Shown one piece after another: positions 50,887 to 58,992 of a stretch of 64,000 nucleotides of DNA. The notes beneath the pieces are model-generated. The model did not search any database, was not told the DNA's origin, and saw only the letters and a program-made list of their open reading frames with translations. A program made the translations under genes and the position numbers. The stretch is from assembly GCA_040219275.1 (NCBI GenBank), contig JAVJSU010000085.1, forward strand, positions 124,001 to 188,000. The letters are read 5' to 3'. The first letter of the stretch is position 1. Every line of letters begins with the position of its first letter. This stretch comes from JAVJSU01 sp040219275. GTDB lineage: Bacteria; Chloroflexota; Anaerolineae; Aggregatilineales; Phototrophicaceae.

Positions 50887-52329
50887 ATGACGACCCATAT
50901 CACGGGCGCAACAAACAAAAAATTTGACGCTGATCCCGCCCGTCCTCGCTTTCATTATCTCCCGCCATCCAATTGGATGAATGATCCTAACGGACTCATT
51001 CAGTGGAACGGCGCATATCATCTTTTCTACCAATACAATCCAGACGGTGCCTTCCATGCCAATATGCATTGGGGTCATGCGGTGAGCCGCGATCTTGTGC
51101 ATTGGGAGCAATTACCCATCGCGCTTGCACCCACCCCCGGCAGTGTTGATGAGGACGGCATTTTTTCCGGCTGTGCGGTCAATAATGACGGTCAGCCCGT
51201 GATTATCTATACCGGTGTGCGTGGCGAAAGATTTGAACATCAGGTGCAGTGTGTCGCGTTCGGTTCAGACGATTTGCTGAAGTGGGAAAAATACGCGAAC
51301 AATCCGGTGGTCGGTGAAGTTCCGCCGGAGGCAAACCAGACGGCAGATTTCCGTGATCCGTTTGTGTGGCGCGATGGCGAACACTGGTACATGCTGGTCG
51401 GCTCTGGCATTAAAGATGTGGGCGGGACGGCGTTTTTGTATCGCTCCGATGACCTGCTTAGTTGGGACTACTTGAACCCGCTTCTGGTCGGTGACCGCAC
51501 CAAAAACGGCTTGATCTGGGAATGTCCGAACTTTTTCCCGCTGGGCGATAAATGGGTATTGATCGTCTCCATGCACGACGGTAAAGATACCGTGCGCGTT
51601 CAATACTTCGTCGGCACGTATGAAAATCATCGCTTCACGCCGGAAGTTGAAGGTTTGCTTGACCATGCCTATCTGTATGCCCCGCTGACCATGCAGGATG
51701 ACAGTGGACGGCGCATATTATGGGGTTGGTTGCGCGAAGGGCGGAGCAAACAAGCCCATACGAATGCAGGCTGGGCGGGCGCACAATCGATCCCGCGAGA
51801 ACTGTCCTTAGATGAACACAGCCGCCTCATCATGCGCCCTGTGCCAGAAATTGAGACCATTCGTGGTGCACATCATCAGTATGACAACCTCAACTTAGAC
51901 ACAACTTCTGAGGCTGAAATGCCCATTAGCGCGCATGGATTGGCGCTGGATATTGCACTGGATGCAACCTTGCAGGACGAGGGGGAACTGATGCTGTCGG
52001 TTGCCTGCTCACCGGATAACAGCCAACGAACCGACATTCAATTTAGCGCCCTCACCGGCGAACTCAGCGTGAATCGCGCCTATTCATCCTTAAGCGAGGA
52101 CGACGAACGCCATTCCCACACCGCACCGCATGAGTTGGATGCGGGTGAAAATTTACACCTTCGCATCATTTTAGACGGCTCATTGTTAGAAATTATCGCC
52201 AATGGACGCACCAGCATCACCAGCAGAATTTACCCGACTCGCTTTGAAGATGACGGGATACGGCTACAGGGCACAGGCGCGCTGGTGAATCGTCTTGATA
52301 TTTATGAAATGCCATCAATCTGGCGGTAA
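50887..52329 (+). CDS. GH32 beta-fructosidase (sucrose/fructan hydrolase)
   Basis: The 480-residue cytosolic enzyme has a full GH32 five-blade propeller and C-terminal beta-sandwich. The three active-site carboxylates are visible: nucleophile Asp33 in WMNDPNG, transition-state Asp157 in FRDPF and acid/base Glu212 in WECPNFF. No signal peptide is present, so it acts on imported sucrose, sucrose-phosphate or short fructo-oligosaccharides. AGGA precedes the ATG. It is first in an operon under LacI control, followed by a sugar ABC binding protein and two permeases. Confidence 0.95.
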   Translation: MTTHITGATNKKFDADPARPRFHYLPPSNWMNDPNGLIQWNGAYHLFYQYNPDGAFHANMHWGHAVSRDLVHWEQLPIALAPTPGSVDEDGIFSGCAVNNDGQPVIIYTGVRGERFEHQVQCVAFGSDDLLKWEKYANNPVVGEVPPEANQTADFRDPFVWRDGEHWYMLVGSGIKDVGGTAFLYRSDDLLSWDYLNPLLVGDRTKNGLIWECPNFFPLGDKWVLIVSMHDGKDTVRVQYFVGTYENHRFTPEVEGLLDHAYLYAPLTMQDDSGRRILWGWLREGRSKQAHTNAGWAGAQSIPRELSLDEHSRLIMRPVPEIETIRGAHHQYDNLNLDTTSEAEMPISAHGLALDIALDATLQDEGELMLSVACSPDNSQRTDIQFSALTGELSVNRAYSSLSEDDERHSHTAPHELDAGENLHLRIILDGSLLEIIANGRTSITSRIYPTRFEDDGIRLQGTGALVNRLDIYEMPSIWR

Positions 52330-52483
52330 TTTTCGCCAGTGAGTTTCAACAGATGGGACACATGCCGTTCGGCAAAAAAACAATAGGAGGTTGCTATCGA
52401 TAAAACGTTACGCACGTACAAAACGACCTATCGGATTTTTCTTTCAATTAAAAGTCAAACACGTTATTTAAGAGGACAAGAGA

Positions 52484-53758
52484 ATGAATAATAAACGCTG
52501 GTTTTCGCTCATTATGCTCGTCGCGATATTTATTTTTGGCGGCTCGGTTATCGCTCAGGATGCGGCAGTTTTAGAACTGTGGTATCACGGTGCCGGTAAT
52601 GAAGTTGAAAGTTCAATTGTTCGTCAGATCATTGATGATTTCAACGCCTCACAGAGCGATTATGTGGTCGAATTGCAAGATTTCCCACAACAATCCTACA
52701 ATGAATCTGTCGTCGCCGCCGCACTTGCCGGTGACCTGCCGGACATCATCGACGTTGATGGTCCGGTGATGCCGAATTGGGCATGGTCTGGCTATCTGCA
52801 ACCTATTGAACTACCGGAAGGCACACTTGATGGATTCCTTCCCGGTGCAGTTGGTATCTGGGACGGTGAAGTCTACTCCGTCGGTCTGTGGGAAGCGGCG
52901 ATTGCAATGTATGCTCGTCGTTCCGTTTTAGAAGCCAACGATATTCGTATCCCGACCTTAGAAGAACCGTGGTCATTGGAAGAATTTGACTCCGCACTAG
53001 AAACCCTGCAAGCGACGGGCGAATTCGACTATGCGTTAGACCTCGGTATGAACGATCAAGGTGAATGGTATCCCTATGCGTTCCTTCCCCTGATGAAGAG
53101 CTTCGGTGGCGATCTGATTGATCGTGATACCTACCTGAGCGCAGAAGGCGTACTCAACGGTGAAGAAGCCGTTGCGTGGGGTGAATGGTGGCAAAGCCTG
53201 TTTGAACGTGGTTTAGCCCCCGGCACATCACAGGATGTTGGTGACCGTCAGACCGGTTTCATTGATGGTAACTACGCGTTGCAATGGAATGGTAACTGGG
53301 CGGCAGTTGATGCTCTGGCGGCATGGGGCGATGATCTGCTCTTCCTACCTGCACCGGACTTCGGCAATGGTAATTATATCGGTGGGGCTTCATGGCAATG
53401 GGCAGTCTCCGCAGACAGTGAAAATCCTGAAGGTGCGAACGCGTTCATCGAATTCGCTATTCAAGATGAGTACTTCGCCGCTTTCTCCGATGCCATTGGT
53501 TTACTGCCTCCGACAGCAAGCGCGGCGGCAATGACCGAAAATTACTCCGAAGGTGGACCACTTGAGGTCTTCTTCGAACTGAGTAACCAACAAGCTCTGC
53601 TTCGCCCACCAACACCCGGTTACGTCGTGATGGCGCTCGTATTCCAGGATTTGGCGATGAATATTGCGAATGGTGCTGATGTTCAGGAACAATTGGATGC
53701 GGCTGTTGATGAAATTGACCGTGACATCGAAAATAATGGTGGCTTTGGCTTTGAATAA
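52484..53758 (+). CDS. Sugar ABC transporter binding protein (family 1)
   Basis: A signal peptide ending SVIAQ (no lipobox Cys) precedes a family-1 extracellular binding protein of about 400 residues: LELWYHGAGNEVES, IIDDFNASQSDYVVEL, AALAGDLPDIIDVDGP, then GNWAAVDALAAWGDD and GGASWQWAVSADSENPEGANAFIEF in parts. It should deliver the substrate of the adjacent GH32, probably a fructoside. GAGGA precedes the ATG. A strong hairpin follows the gene. Confidence 0.92.
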   Translation: MNNKRWFSLIMLVAIFIFGGSVIAQDAAVLELWYHGAGNEVESSIVRQIIDDFNASQSDYVVELQDFPQQSYNESVVAAALAGDLPDIIDVDGPVMPNWAWSGYLQPIELPEGTLDGFLPGAVGIWDGEVYSVGLWEAAIAMYARRSVLEANDIRIPTLEEPWSLEEFDSALETLQATGEFDYALDLGMNDQGEWYPYAFLPLMKSFGGDLIDRDTYLSAEGVLNGEEAVAWGEWWQSLFERGLAPGTSQDVGDRQTGFIDGNYALQWNGNWAAVDALAAWGDDLLFLPAPDFGNGNYIGGASWQWAVSADSENPEGANAFIEFAIQDEYFAAFSDAIGLLPPTASAAAMTENYSEGGPLEVFFELSNQQALLRPPTPGYVVMALVFQDLAMNIANGADVQEQLDAAVDEIDRDIENNGGFGFE

Positions 53759-53794
53759 ATAACTTATTGCGGAACAACATCCGCGATCCTCGTC

Positions 53795-53828
53795 GGTGGG
53801 TGCGTCTTCACTGTATGGCGCATCCACC
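53795..53828 (+). promoter_or_regulatory. Stem-loop between binding protein and permease genes
   Basis: GGTGGGTGCG and CGCATCCACC pair over ten bases (one G-T wobble) around a 14-base loop. No T run follows. Such stems often protect the upstream binding-protein message from decay and so raise binder over permease. Confidence 0.6.
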
Positions 53829-53866
53829 CACTCTCCCACTCCGCACGTATCAGGAGTATCCACTTA

Positions 53867-55009
53867 ATGGCTGAAACCAACTTACAAAGTACAGCGATAC
53901 CGAAAGACCGTTCTTTTACCTTACTTAATACGGGATCTAACCGGCGTAATGAAGCAATCGTCGGCTGGTTGATGGCGGCACCTGCCTTGCTTGGTATTCT
54001 TGCCTTCGTCATTGTTCCGTTTATTTTTGCATTCGGCATTTCTTTAACCAATCAGCGACTCATTTCACCAAATCCAGCGGAATGGGTTGGCTTACGAAAT
54101 TTTAACCAGTTGCTCAACATCCGTACCTTCACGCTTGATCCAGTCGTAGACGAAGCAACGGGCGAATACGTGATTGATGAAGACGGCGAAATTGAATATC
54201 CCGCCCTGCGTGACTTTACGCGTGGCAATCCAGATTATCCGCAATTAGACGGACTGCGGGAGCTAACCTCGTGGAAGCAAGGAGATACCCGCGTGATTTT
54301 ACTGGCGAGTGATCCAGTATTTATGCGGGCGCTCATCAATACAATCTTATTTGTCGTTGTCGTTGCGCCATTACAGGGTGGATTGGCGCTGATATTGGCG
54401 GTGATAATCAATCAACCTATCCGGGGGATCAACATTTTCCGCACGATTTACTTTATGCCGGTGGTCGTCTCGATGGTGATTGTGGCGATGTTGTGGCGTT
54501 TCATCTATGACGGGCAGAACGGCTTGCTGAACACGGTGCTGAATGCCCTGTCGCTCGGCACGTTCCAGCCGGTGGATTGGCTCGGCAATTCAAACACAGC
54601 CTTACCCGCGCTTATCGTGATGTCCGTGTGGCAAGGGGTGGGCTTCCATATGGTGATCTGGCTGGCGGGCTTACAAAACATCCCCACCACCCTCTATGAA
54701 GCCGCATCGGTTTCTGGCGCAAATAGCTGGCAGAAGTTCCGCTTTGTGACGTGGCCCGGTCTGCGAAACACCGCGATTTTCGTGCTGGTCATCATCACGA
54801 TGCAGGGCTTTAGCCTCTATACACAGGTGCAGGTCATGACGCGTGGCGGTCCGCTGGATTCCACGCAGTCTGTTGTTTTCCAGTCGGTCATTCGTGGTTT
54901 TGAGCGTCAAGATATCGCAGGTGGATCGGCAATCTCGGTGATCTTCTTCCTGATGGTGCTGTCCGTCTCGCTCATCCAAACCTTCTTGACACGGGATAGG
55001 AGTACGTAA
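53867..55009 (+). CDS. Sugar ABC transporter permease (MalF-like)
   Basis: The 380-residue membrane protein has a first helix (WLMAAPALLGILAFVIVPFIFAFGISL), a long hydrophilic insert (about 75-150; FTLDPVVDEATGEYVIDEDGEIEY in parts) and a MalF-type core with the EAA loop YEAASVSGANSWQKFRFVTWPGL. The insert lies between helix 1 and the rest and presumably faces outside, where it could contact the binding protein. AGGAG precedes the ATG. The second permease starts 3 bases after its stop. Confidence 0.92.
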   Translation: MAETNLQSTAIPKDRSFTLLNTGSNRRNEAIVGWLMAAPALLGILAFVIVPFIFAFGISLTNQRLISPNPAEWVGLRNFNQLLNIRTFTLDPVVDEATGEYVIDEDGEIEYPALRDFTRGNPDYPQLDGLRELTSWKQGDTRVILLASDPVFMRALINTILFVVVVAPLQGGLALILAVIINQPIRGINIFRTIYFMPVVVSMVIVAMLWRFIYDGQNGLLNTVLNALSLGTFQPVDWLGNSNTALPALIVMSVWQGVGFHMVIWLAGLQNIPTTLYEAASVSGANSWQKFRFVTWPGLRNTAIFVLVIITMQGFSLYTQVQVMTRGGPLDSTQSVVFQSVIRGFERQDIAGGSAISVIFFLMVLSVSLIQTFLTRDRST

Positions 55010-55012
55010 ATC

Positions 55013-55903
55013 ATGGCAACGATGACTATGCAACAACAACCCAAACCTTTCAACTATATGCGAGTCGCCAATTATTCCTTGCTGGTTTTTCTGGCATTCG
55101 TGTTCATGTTCCCGATTGTATTCATGGTGGTGTCGTCCCTCAAGCCGGATTTACAACTCCTGCGGGATACCTCTTCTATACGGGCATTTTTGCCAGTGGG
55201 CGATATTTCGGTCAACAATTATCAAGCCGCCTTTGAGCGTGTGCCGATGGCGCGCTTTATCTTCAATTCGGTGTTTGTGACGGCAACGACGGTCATACTC
55301 GGTCTGTTCGTCAATTCGATGGCGGCATACTCGTTTGCGATTTTGCGCTGGAAGTATAAGAATATCGTCCTCGCGGTGATCGTCGCAACGTTTATCATCC
55401 CGTTTGAGACCATCGCCGTCCCGCTGTTGCTGATCGTCAATTCCTTACCGTGGATTAGTTCGTCAGGCATCACAACTGGCTGGCTGGATAGTTACCACGT
55501 TCAGATTTTGCCGTTCGTGGCGAGTTCTTTCCAGATTTTCCTGTTCTATCAATTCTTTAAAGATTTACCGATGGAAGTTGTGGAAGCGGCACGCATCGAC
55601 GGCGCAAATTCGTTCCAGATTTATGTCCGTGTGATTGTGCCGATTTCCGGTCCGGTGTTTGCCACAGTCGCCATCCTCAGCTTCCTCGCCATGTGGAATC
55701 AGTTCCTATGGCCACTGATGGTGGTGCAATCGGAAACCTACCGTCCGGTGATGGTCGGCATTCAATACTTCTTCCAGCTTAACGTAGCATGGGGGGAGAT
55801 CATGGCGTATCTCTCAACCATCACGCTTCCGGTGTTGGTGCTGTATCTCTCACTCCAGCGGGCGTTCATCGAAAGTATCGCCTCGACGGGTGTGAAGGGC
55901 TAA
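55013..55903 (+). CDS. Sugar ABC transporter permease (MalG-like)
   Basis: The 296-residue protein has six hydrophobic segments and the EAA loop VEAARIDGANSFQIYVRVIVPISGP, which docks the ATPase. It completes the channel with the preceding permease. AGGAG lies before the ATG. It ends the operon at a strong terminator. No ATPase gene follows, so the transporter must use a shared MsiK/UgpC-like ATPase encoded elsewhere. Confidence 0.94.
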   Translation: MATMTMQQQPKPFNYMRVANYSLLVFLAFVFMFPIVFMVVSSLKPDLQLLRDTSSIRAFLPVGDISVNNYQAAFERVPMARFIFNSVFVTATTVILGLFVNSMAAYSFAILRWKYKNIVLAVIVATFIIPFETIAVPLLLIVNSLPWISSSGITTGWLDSYHVQILPFVASSFQIFLFYQFFKDLPMEVVEAARIDGANSFQIYVRVIVPISGPVFATVAILSFLAMWNQFLWPLMVVQSETYRPVMVGIQYFFQLNVAWGEIMAYLSTITLPVLVLYLSLQRAFIESIASTGVKG

Positions 55904-55932
55904 ATCCAACACTGTTCCATATATCATCACAC

Positions 55933-55970
55933 AAAAGGCAATCTCCGACGCAAATCGAGATTGCCTTTTT
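55933..55970 (+). terminator. Rho-independent terminator of the fructoside operon
   Basis: AAAAGGCAATCTC and GAGATTGCCTTTT form a perfect stem with a T tract, about 30 bases after the second permease gene. Confidence 0.9.
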
Positions 55971-56006
55971 GAGTATGTCCATCCACGCCTATATATTGCG
56001 TACCAA

Positions 56007-56825
56007 TTAGCGATAAAATGACCCGACGAAGCGATCCCACAACCATGCAGAAAATACCGTGCGAAACAGCGGCATCATGTGTCCCATCATGCCAACCTTA
56101 TACCGGGGGCGGGGGTTGGACGCGCCCATGACTTTGACAATGACCGATGCCACACGCTCAGGCATGATATAGCCTGTCGTTTGTTGAGACATTTTATGAA
56201 ACGCTTGCATCATGTCGCTATACGGATTATCTGGCGTGACAGTCAAGCTCTGTGCGGAGGAATGCGCCAACGGGGTTAAGACCGGACCCGGTTGAATAAG
56301 TACCACTTTAATGCCAAATTGCTTCACCTCTAAGCGTAAGGCATCGCTGATAGATTCGACGGCATATTTTGTGGAATGATATGCCCCTGCCAGCGGAAAT
56401 GTAAATTCACCTCCGGCTGAACTGATATTGATGATGTTTCCGCTTTTTTGTTGACGCATCTTAGGTAAGACGAGTTGTGTCATCCGCACCAATCCAAACA
56501 CGTTGGTTTCATATTGCCTCAACCATTGCTCATTCGTGATGTCTTCAATCGCGCCCATCTGACCAAAGCCCGCATTGTTGACGAGCACATCCACCGCGCC
56601 GTGTTGTGCCTCGACGTAGCGGACTGCTTCAATCATGCTTGCTTCGTCAGTAACATCAATGCACAGCGGATGTGCGCCCAGGGTCTTGATGGCTGGAAAG
56701 GTATCCTGACGGCGCGCCCCTCCATAAACAATATGTCCCGCCTCAACCGCCTTTTTTGCGGTTGCATGACCAATGCCGGAGTTGCTCCCCGTGATGAGAA
56801 TGACTTTTTGCTTTGCTTGTGACAT
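56007..56825 (-). CDS. Short-chain dehydrogenase/reductase
   Basis: The 272-residue enzyme has the classical SDR motifs: TGSNSGIG near the start (cofactor), NNAGFG, the catalytic Ser (INISSAGG) and YHSTK (Tyr and Lys). AAAGGG precedes the ATG at 56825. It is divergent from a MerR regulator, which likely controls it through the operator at 56864-56885. The substrate is unknown. Confidence 0.92.
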   Translation of the reverse strand: MSQAKQKVILITGSNSGIGHATAKKAVEAGHIVYGGARRQDTFPAIKTLGAHPLCIDVTDEASMIEAVRYVEAQHGAVDVLVNNAGFGQMGAIEDITNEQWLRQYETNVFGLVRMTQLVLPKMRQQKSGNIINISSAGGEFTFPLAGAYHSTKYAVESISDALRLEVKQFGIKVVLIQPGPVLTPLAHSSAQSLTVTPDNPYSDMMQAFHKMSQQTTGYIMPERVASVIVKVMGASNPRPRYKVGMMGHMMPLFRTVFSAWLWDRFVGSFYR

Positions 56826-56863
56826 TTCGATTTCCCTTTGACTGTTTGTTGGCATCAGGATAA

Positions 56864-56885
56864 ACTATGAACCATACTTTATAGT
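56864..56885. promoter_or_regulatory. MerR-type operator between divergent genes
   Basis: ACTATGAA and TTTATAGT form an inverted repeat with one mismatch and a 6-base spacer. On the minus strand TTGACT (56888-56883) overlaps one arm, and an AT-rich -10 region lies beyond the other, as in MerR-controlled promoters where the operator sits between -35 and -10. Confidence 0.6.
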
Positions 56886-56908
56886 CAAGTGGTTTTAAGG
56901 GTCTACTC

Positions 56909-57289
56909 ATGTTAATCAGCGAGTTAGCGCAACGCACAAATTTACCCATCCACACGATTCGCTTCTATGAGCGTGAGGGACTCATTGATGAACGGTTTTT
57001 CCACAGGGGAGACAATCGCTATCGGTATTATCATGAGGAAGCCGTCGAACGCATCGAGATGATAAAACAGGGGCAATCGGCAGGGTATACCATCACCGAA
57101 GTGCGTGAACTTCTACTAACGTGGGATGCAGGGGAACTCACTACCGATGCGACAATCAGTTATCTTGAGGATAAAGTCGGCGAGATTTCCCGCAAGATTT
57201 TAGAGCTTGAGCAAATTAAGGGCTATCTGACGCAAAAATTAGACAGTCTACGAATTTCACCTGAAACCGCCGAAATTGAGCGTGGCTAG
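56909..57289 (+). CDS. MerR family transcriptional regulator
   Basis: The 126-residue protein has an N-terminal winged helix (LISELAQRTNLPIHTIRFYEREGLI, then RGDNRYRYYHEEAVERI) and a C-terminal dimerisation coiled-coil (DKVGEISRKILELEQIKGYLTQKLDSL). No Cys are present in the effector region, so it is not a metal or thiol sensor of the Cys type. AAGGG precedes the ATG. It is divergent from the SDR gene. Confidence 0.92.
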   Translation: MLISELAQRTNLPIHTIRFYEREGLIDERFFHRGDNRYRYYHEEAVERIEMIKQGQSAGYTITEVRELLLTWDAGELTTDATISYLEDKVGEISRKILELEQIKGYLTQKLDSLRISPETAEIERG

Positions 57290-57344
57290 GTACATCTCAA
57301 ATCCCTACAGACATCCACACAATTTGTTGCTAATCTTAGCTTTT

Positions 57345-57370
57345 TATTCATTGCTCATTGCTCATTGCTC
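57345..57370. repeat. Tandem repeat (CATTGCT unit) at a gene start
   Basis: Three near-identical copies of the seven-base unit CATTGCT precede the glycosyltransferase gene. A related, more diverged block is at 3945-3978. The TTG usable as the start codon lies in the last unit. Confidence 0.6.
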
Positions 57371-58906
57371 GACACTTGTTCTCGAAAGGCTAATCCCATC
57401 GGCACGGTAACACATAACACGCCCCTGCGCCTTTTACATCTCGCCTTAATGATTGTGGCGTTCGGCTTCATCGTGGTCTATGTGGTCATCGCCATGAGTC
57501 GCCTAACCTTTCCTTATGATATTCAGTGGATGGAAGGCGGCATGGTCGATCATGTCCGGCGCATCATGGCGGGCGAGCCACTTTATGTCGCGCCGGATGT
57601 CGATTTTACGCCCTATATTTACACGCCTTTCTATTTTTACGTCTCCGCCGCCGTCTCTACGGTGACTGGAGTCGGGTTGTTCCAGTTGCGCCTCGTCTCA
57701 TTGTTTGCCTCGCTAGTTTCCTTTGCACTGATCGGGGCACTCGTCCGGCATGAAACGCGCAACACGTTCGCGGCGATAGTGAGCGTGGGGCTGTTTTCGG
57801 CGACATTTGTGCTCGGCGGTGCATGGTTTGATCTGGCACGCAACGACACTCTCATGCTGGCGCTGGTGCTCGGCGGGATGTACGTGGCGAAAGTCGTTGA
57901 CTCATGGCGTGGGGTGGTGATGAGTGCCGTTTTGTTCACGCTGGCGGGATTGACTAAACAGACTGCCTTAGCCATCGCCATTGCCATCGCCGTCTATTAC
58001 GCGCTCACCAATTGGCGCTATGGTCTGGCATTCGTGGCGATCTTCGGTGGGCTGACCCTCGCGTTCACGCTGGCGCTCGATTCCGCCTCTAACGGCTGGT
58101 ACACCTATTACGCCTTTGATCTACCCGGTCAGCATCCGTGGGTGTGGGCGATGCTGGTGGATTTCTGGCGACTTGATCTCGCGCCGGTCATCGTCGCGGG
58201 CGGGGTGGGGCTGATCTATCTCCTGACCATCTGGCGCGACTCATGGCGTAACTTTCTCTTTTATGGTTTGCTGGCAGGGGCGATGATCGGCAGTGCGTGG
58301 CTCTCGCGTCTGCACGAAGGCGGCTATATCAACGTGCTGATTCCGGCGTTCGCCATGATTGCCATTACGTTTGGCTTGGGCGTGGATCGTCTCGCAAAGT
58401 TGACGTTCATTACCCGTCATCCGTCGCGCCTCGTCATGATATATGCGCTCTGTCTGGTGCAATTCGCCTTGCTGATTTATACGCCCGCCGATCACATGCC
58501 GACCTCTGCAGATCGTGCCGCAGGTGAGCATGTTGTAGAGACGATTCGCAATATCGACGGTGATGTGTGGATGGTGCATCATGGCTACATCAGCTATCGC
58601 GCTGGCAAAGATGCCATTTTCGCCCATCGCATGGCGCTTGAAGATGTCATGCGCGGCACAGATACGCAAATCCGCGATGCGCTGGCGGAAAATATTCAGC
58701 AAGCCATCGCCGAGCAACGTTTTTCGGCAATCATCTTCGATGGCTCGCGTGATGATTTCATTCTGGTGGATTATTATTTCGCCAATTTGCAGGAGTTTTA
58801 CGTCGGCGTGGGTGAAATTCTGCCCGAAGAATTTGACGGCGCGTTGTGGTCACGGACTGGCTTACCCGTGCGCCCCTATTATATCTTCGTGCCGATTTCG
58901 GGATGA
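57365..58906 (+). CDS. PMT/GT39-like membrane glycosyltransferase, start uncertain
   Basis: The membrane protein has up to 513 residues and about ten to twelve hydrophobic segments. An acidic first loop (FPYDIQWMEGGMVDHVRRIMAG) matches the catalytic Asp/Glu loop of GT39-like enzymes, and the TPYIYTPFYFYVSA and LARNDTLMLALVLGG segments are typical. The C-terminal 120 residues are soluble. It lacks the beta-sandwich tail of the gene at 265. The reading frame opens with a TTG inside a tandem repeat; ATG 57449, right at the first helix, is the next option. Neither has a ribosome site. Confidence 0.8.
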   Translation: MLDTCSRKANPIGTVTHNTPLRLLHLALMIVAFGFIVVYVVIAMSRLTFPYDIQWMEGGMVDHVRRIMAGEPLYVAPDVDFTPYIYTPFYFYVSAAVSTVTGVGLFQLRLVSLFASLVSFALIGALVRHETRNTFAAIVSVGLFSATFVLGGAWFDLARNDTLMLALVLGGMYVAKVVDSWRGVVMSAVLFTLAGLTKQTALAIAIAIAVYYALTNWRYGLAFVAIFGGLTLAFTLALDSASNGWYTYYAFDLPGQHPWVWAMLVDFWRLDLAPVIVAGGVGLIYLLTIWRDSWRNFLFYGLLAGAMIGSAWLSRLHEGGYINVLIPAFAMIAITFGLGVDRLAKLTFITRHPSRLVMIYALCLVQFALLIYTPADHMPTSADRAAGEHVVETIRNIDGDVWMVHHGYISYRAGKDAIFAHRMALEDVMRGTDTQIRDALAENIQQAIAEQRFSAIIFDGSRDDFILVDYYFANLQEFYVGVGEILPEEFDGALWSRTGLPVRPYYIFVPISG

Positions 58907-58925
58907 TCTAACGCCAACGTGGTAT

Positions 58926-58954
58926 TAAACAGTTGCTTGAGTTTTCGTTATGAT
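58926..58954 (+). promoter_or_regulatory. Promoter of the first M32 gene
   Basis: TAAACA and TATGAT are separated by 17 bases, 38 bases before the ATG. The surrounding TTAAACAGTTGCTTGA is also present before the second M32 gene. Confidence 0.55.
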
Positions 58955-58992
58955 CGTCATCATCTGGCATCTTAATTTGAAAGCGCCCACTC

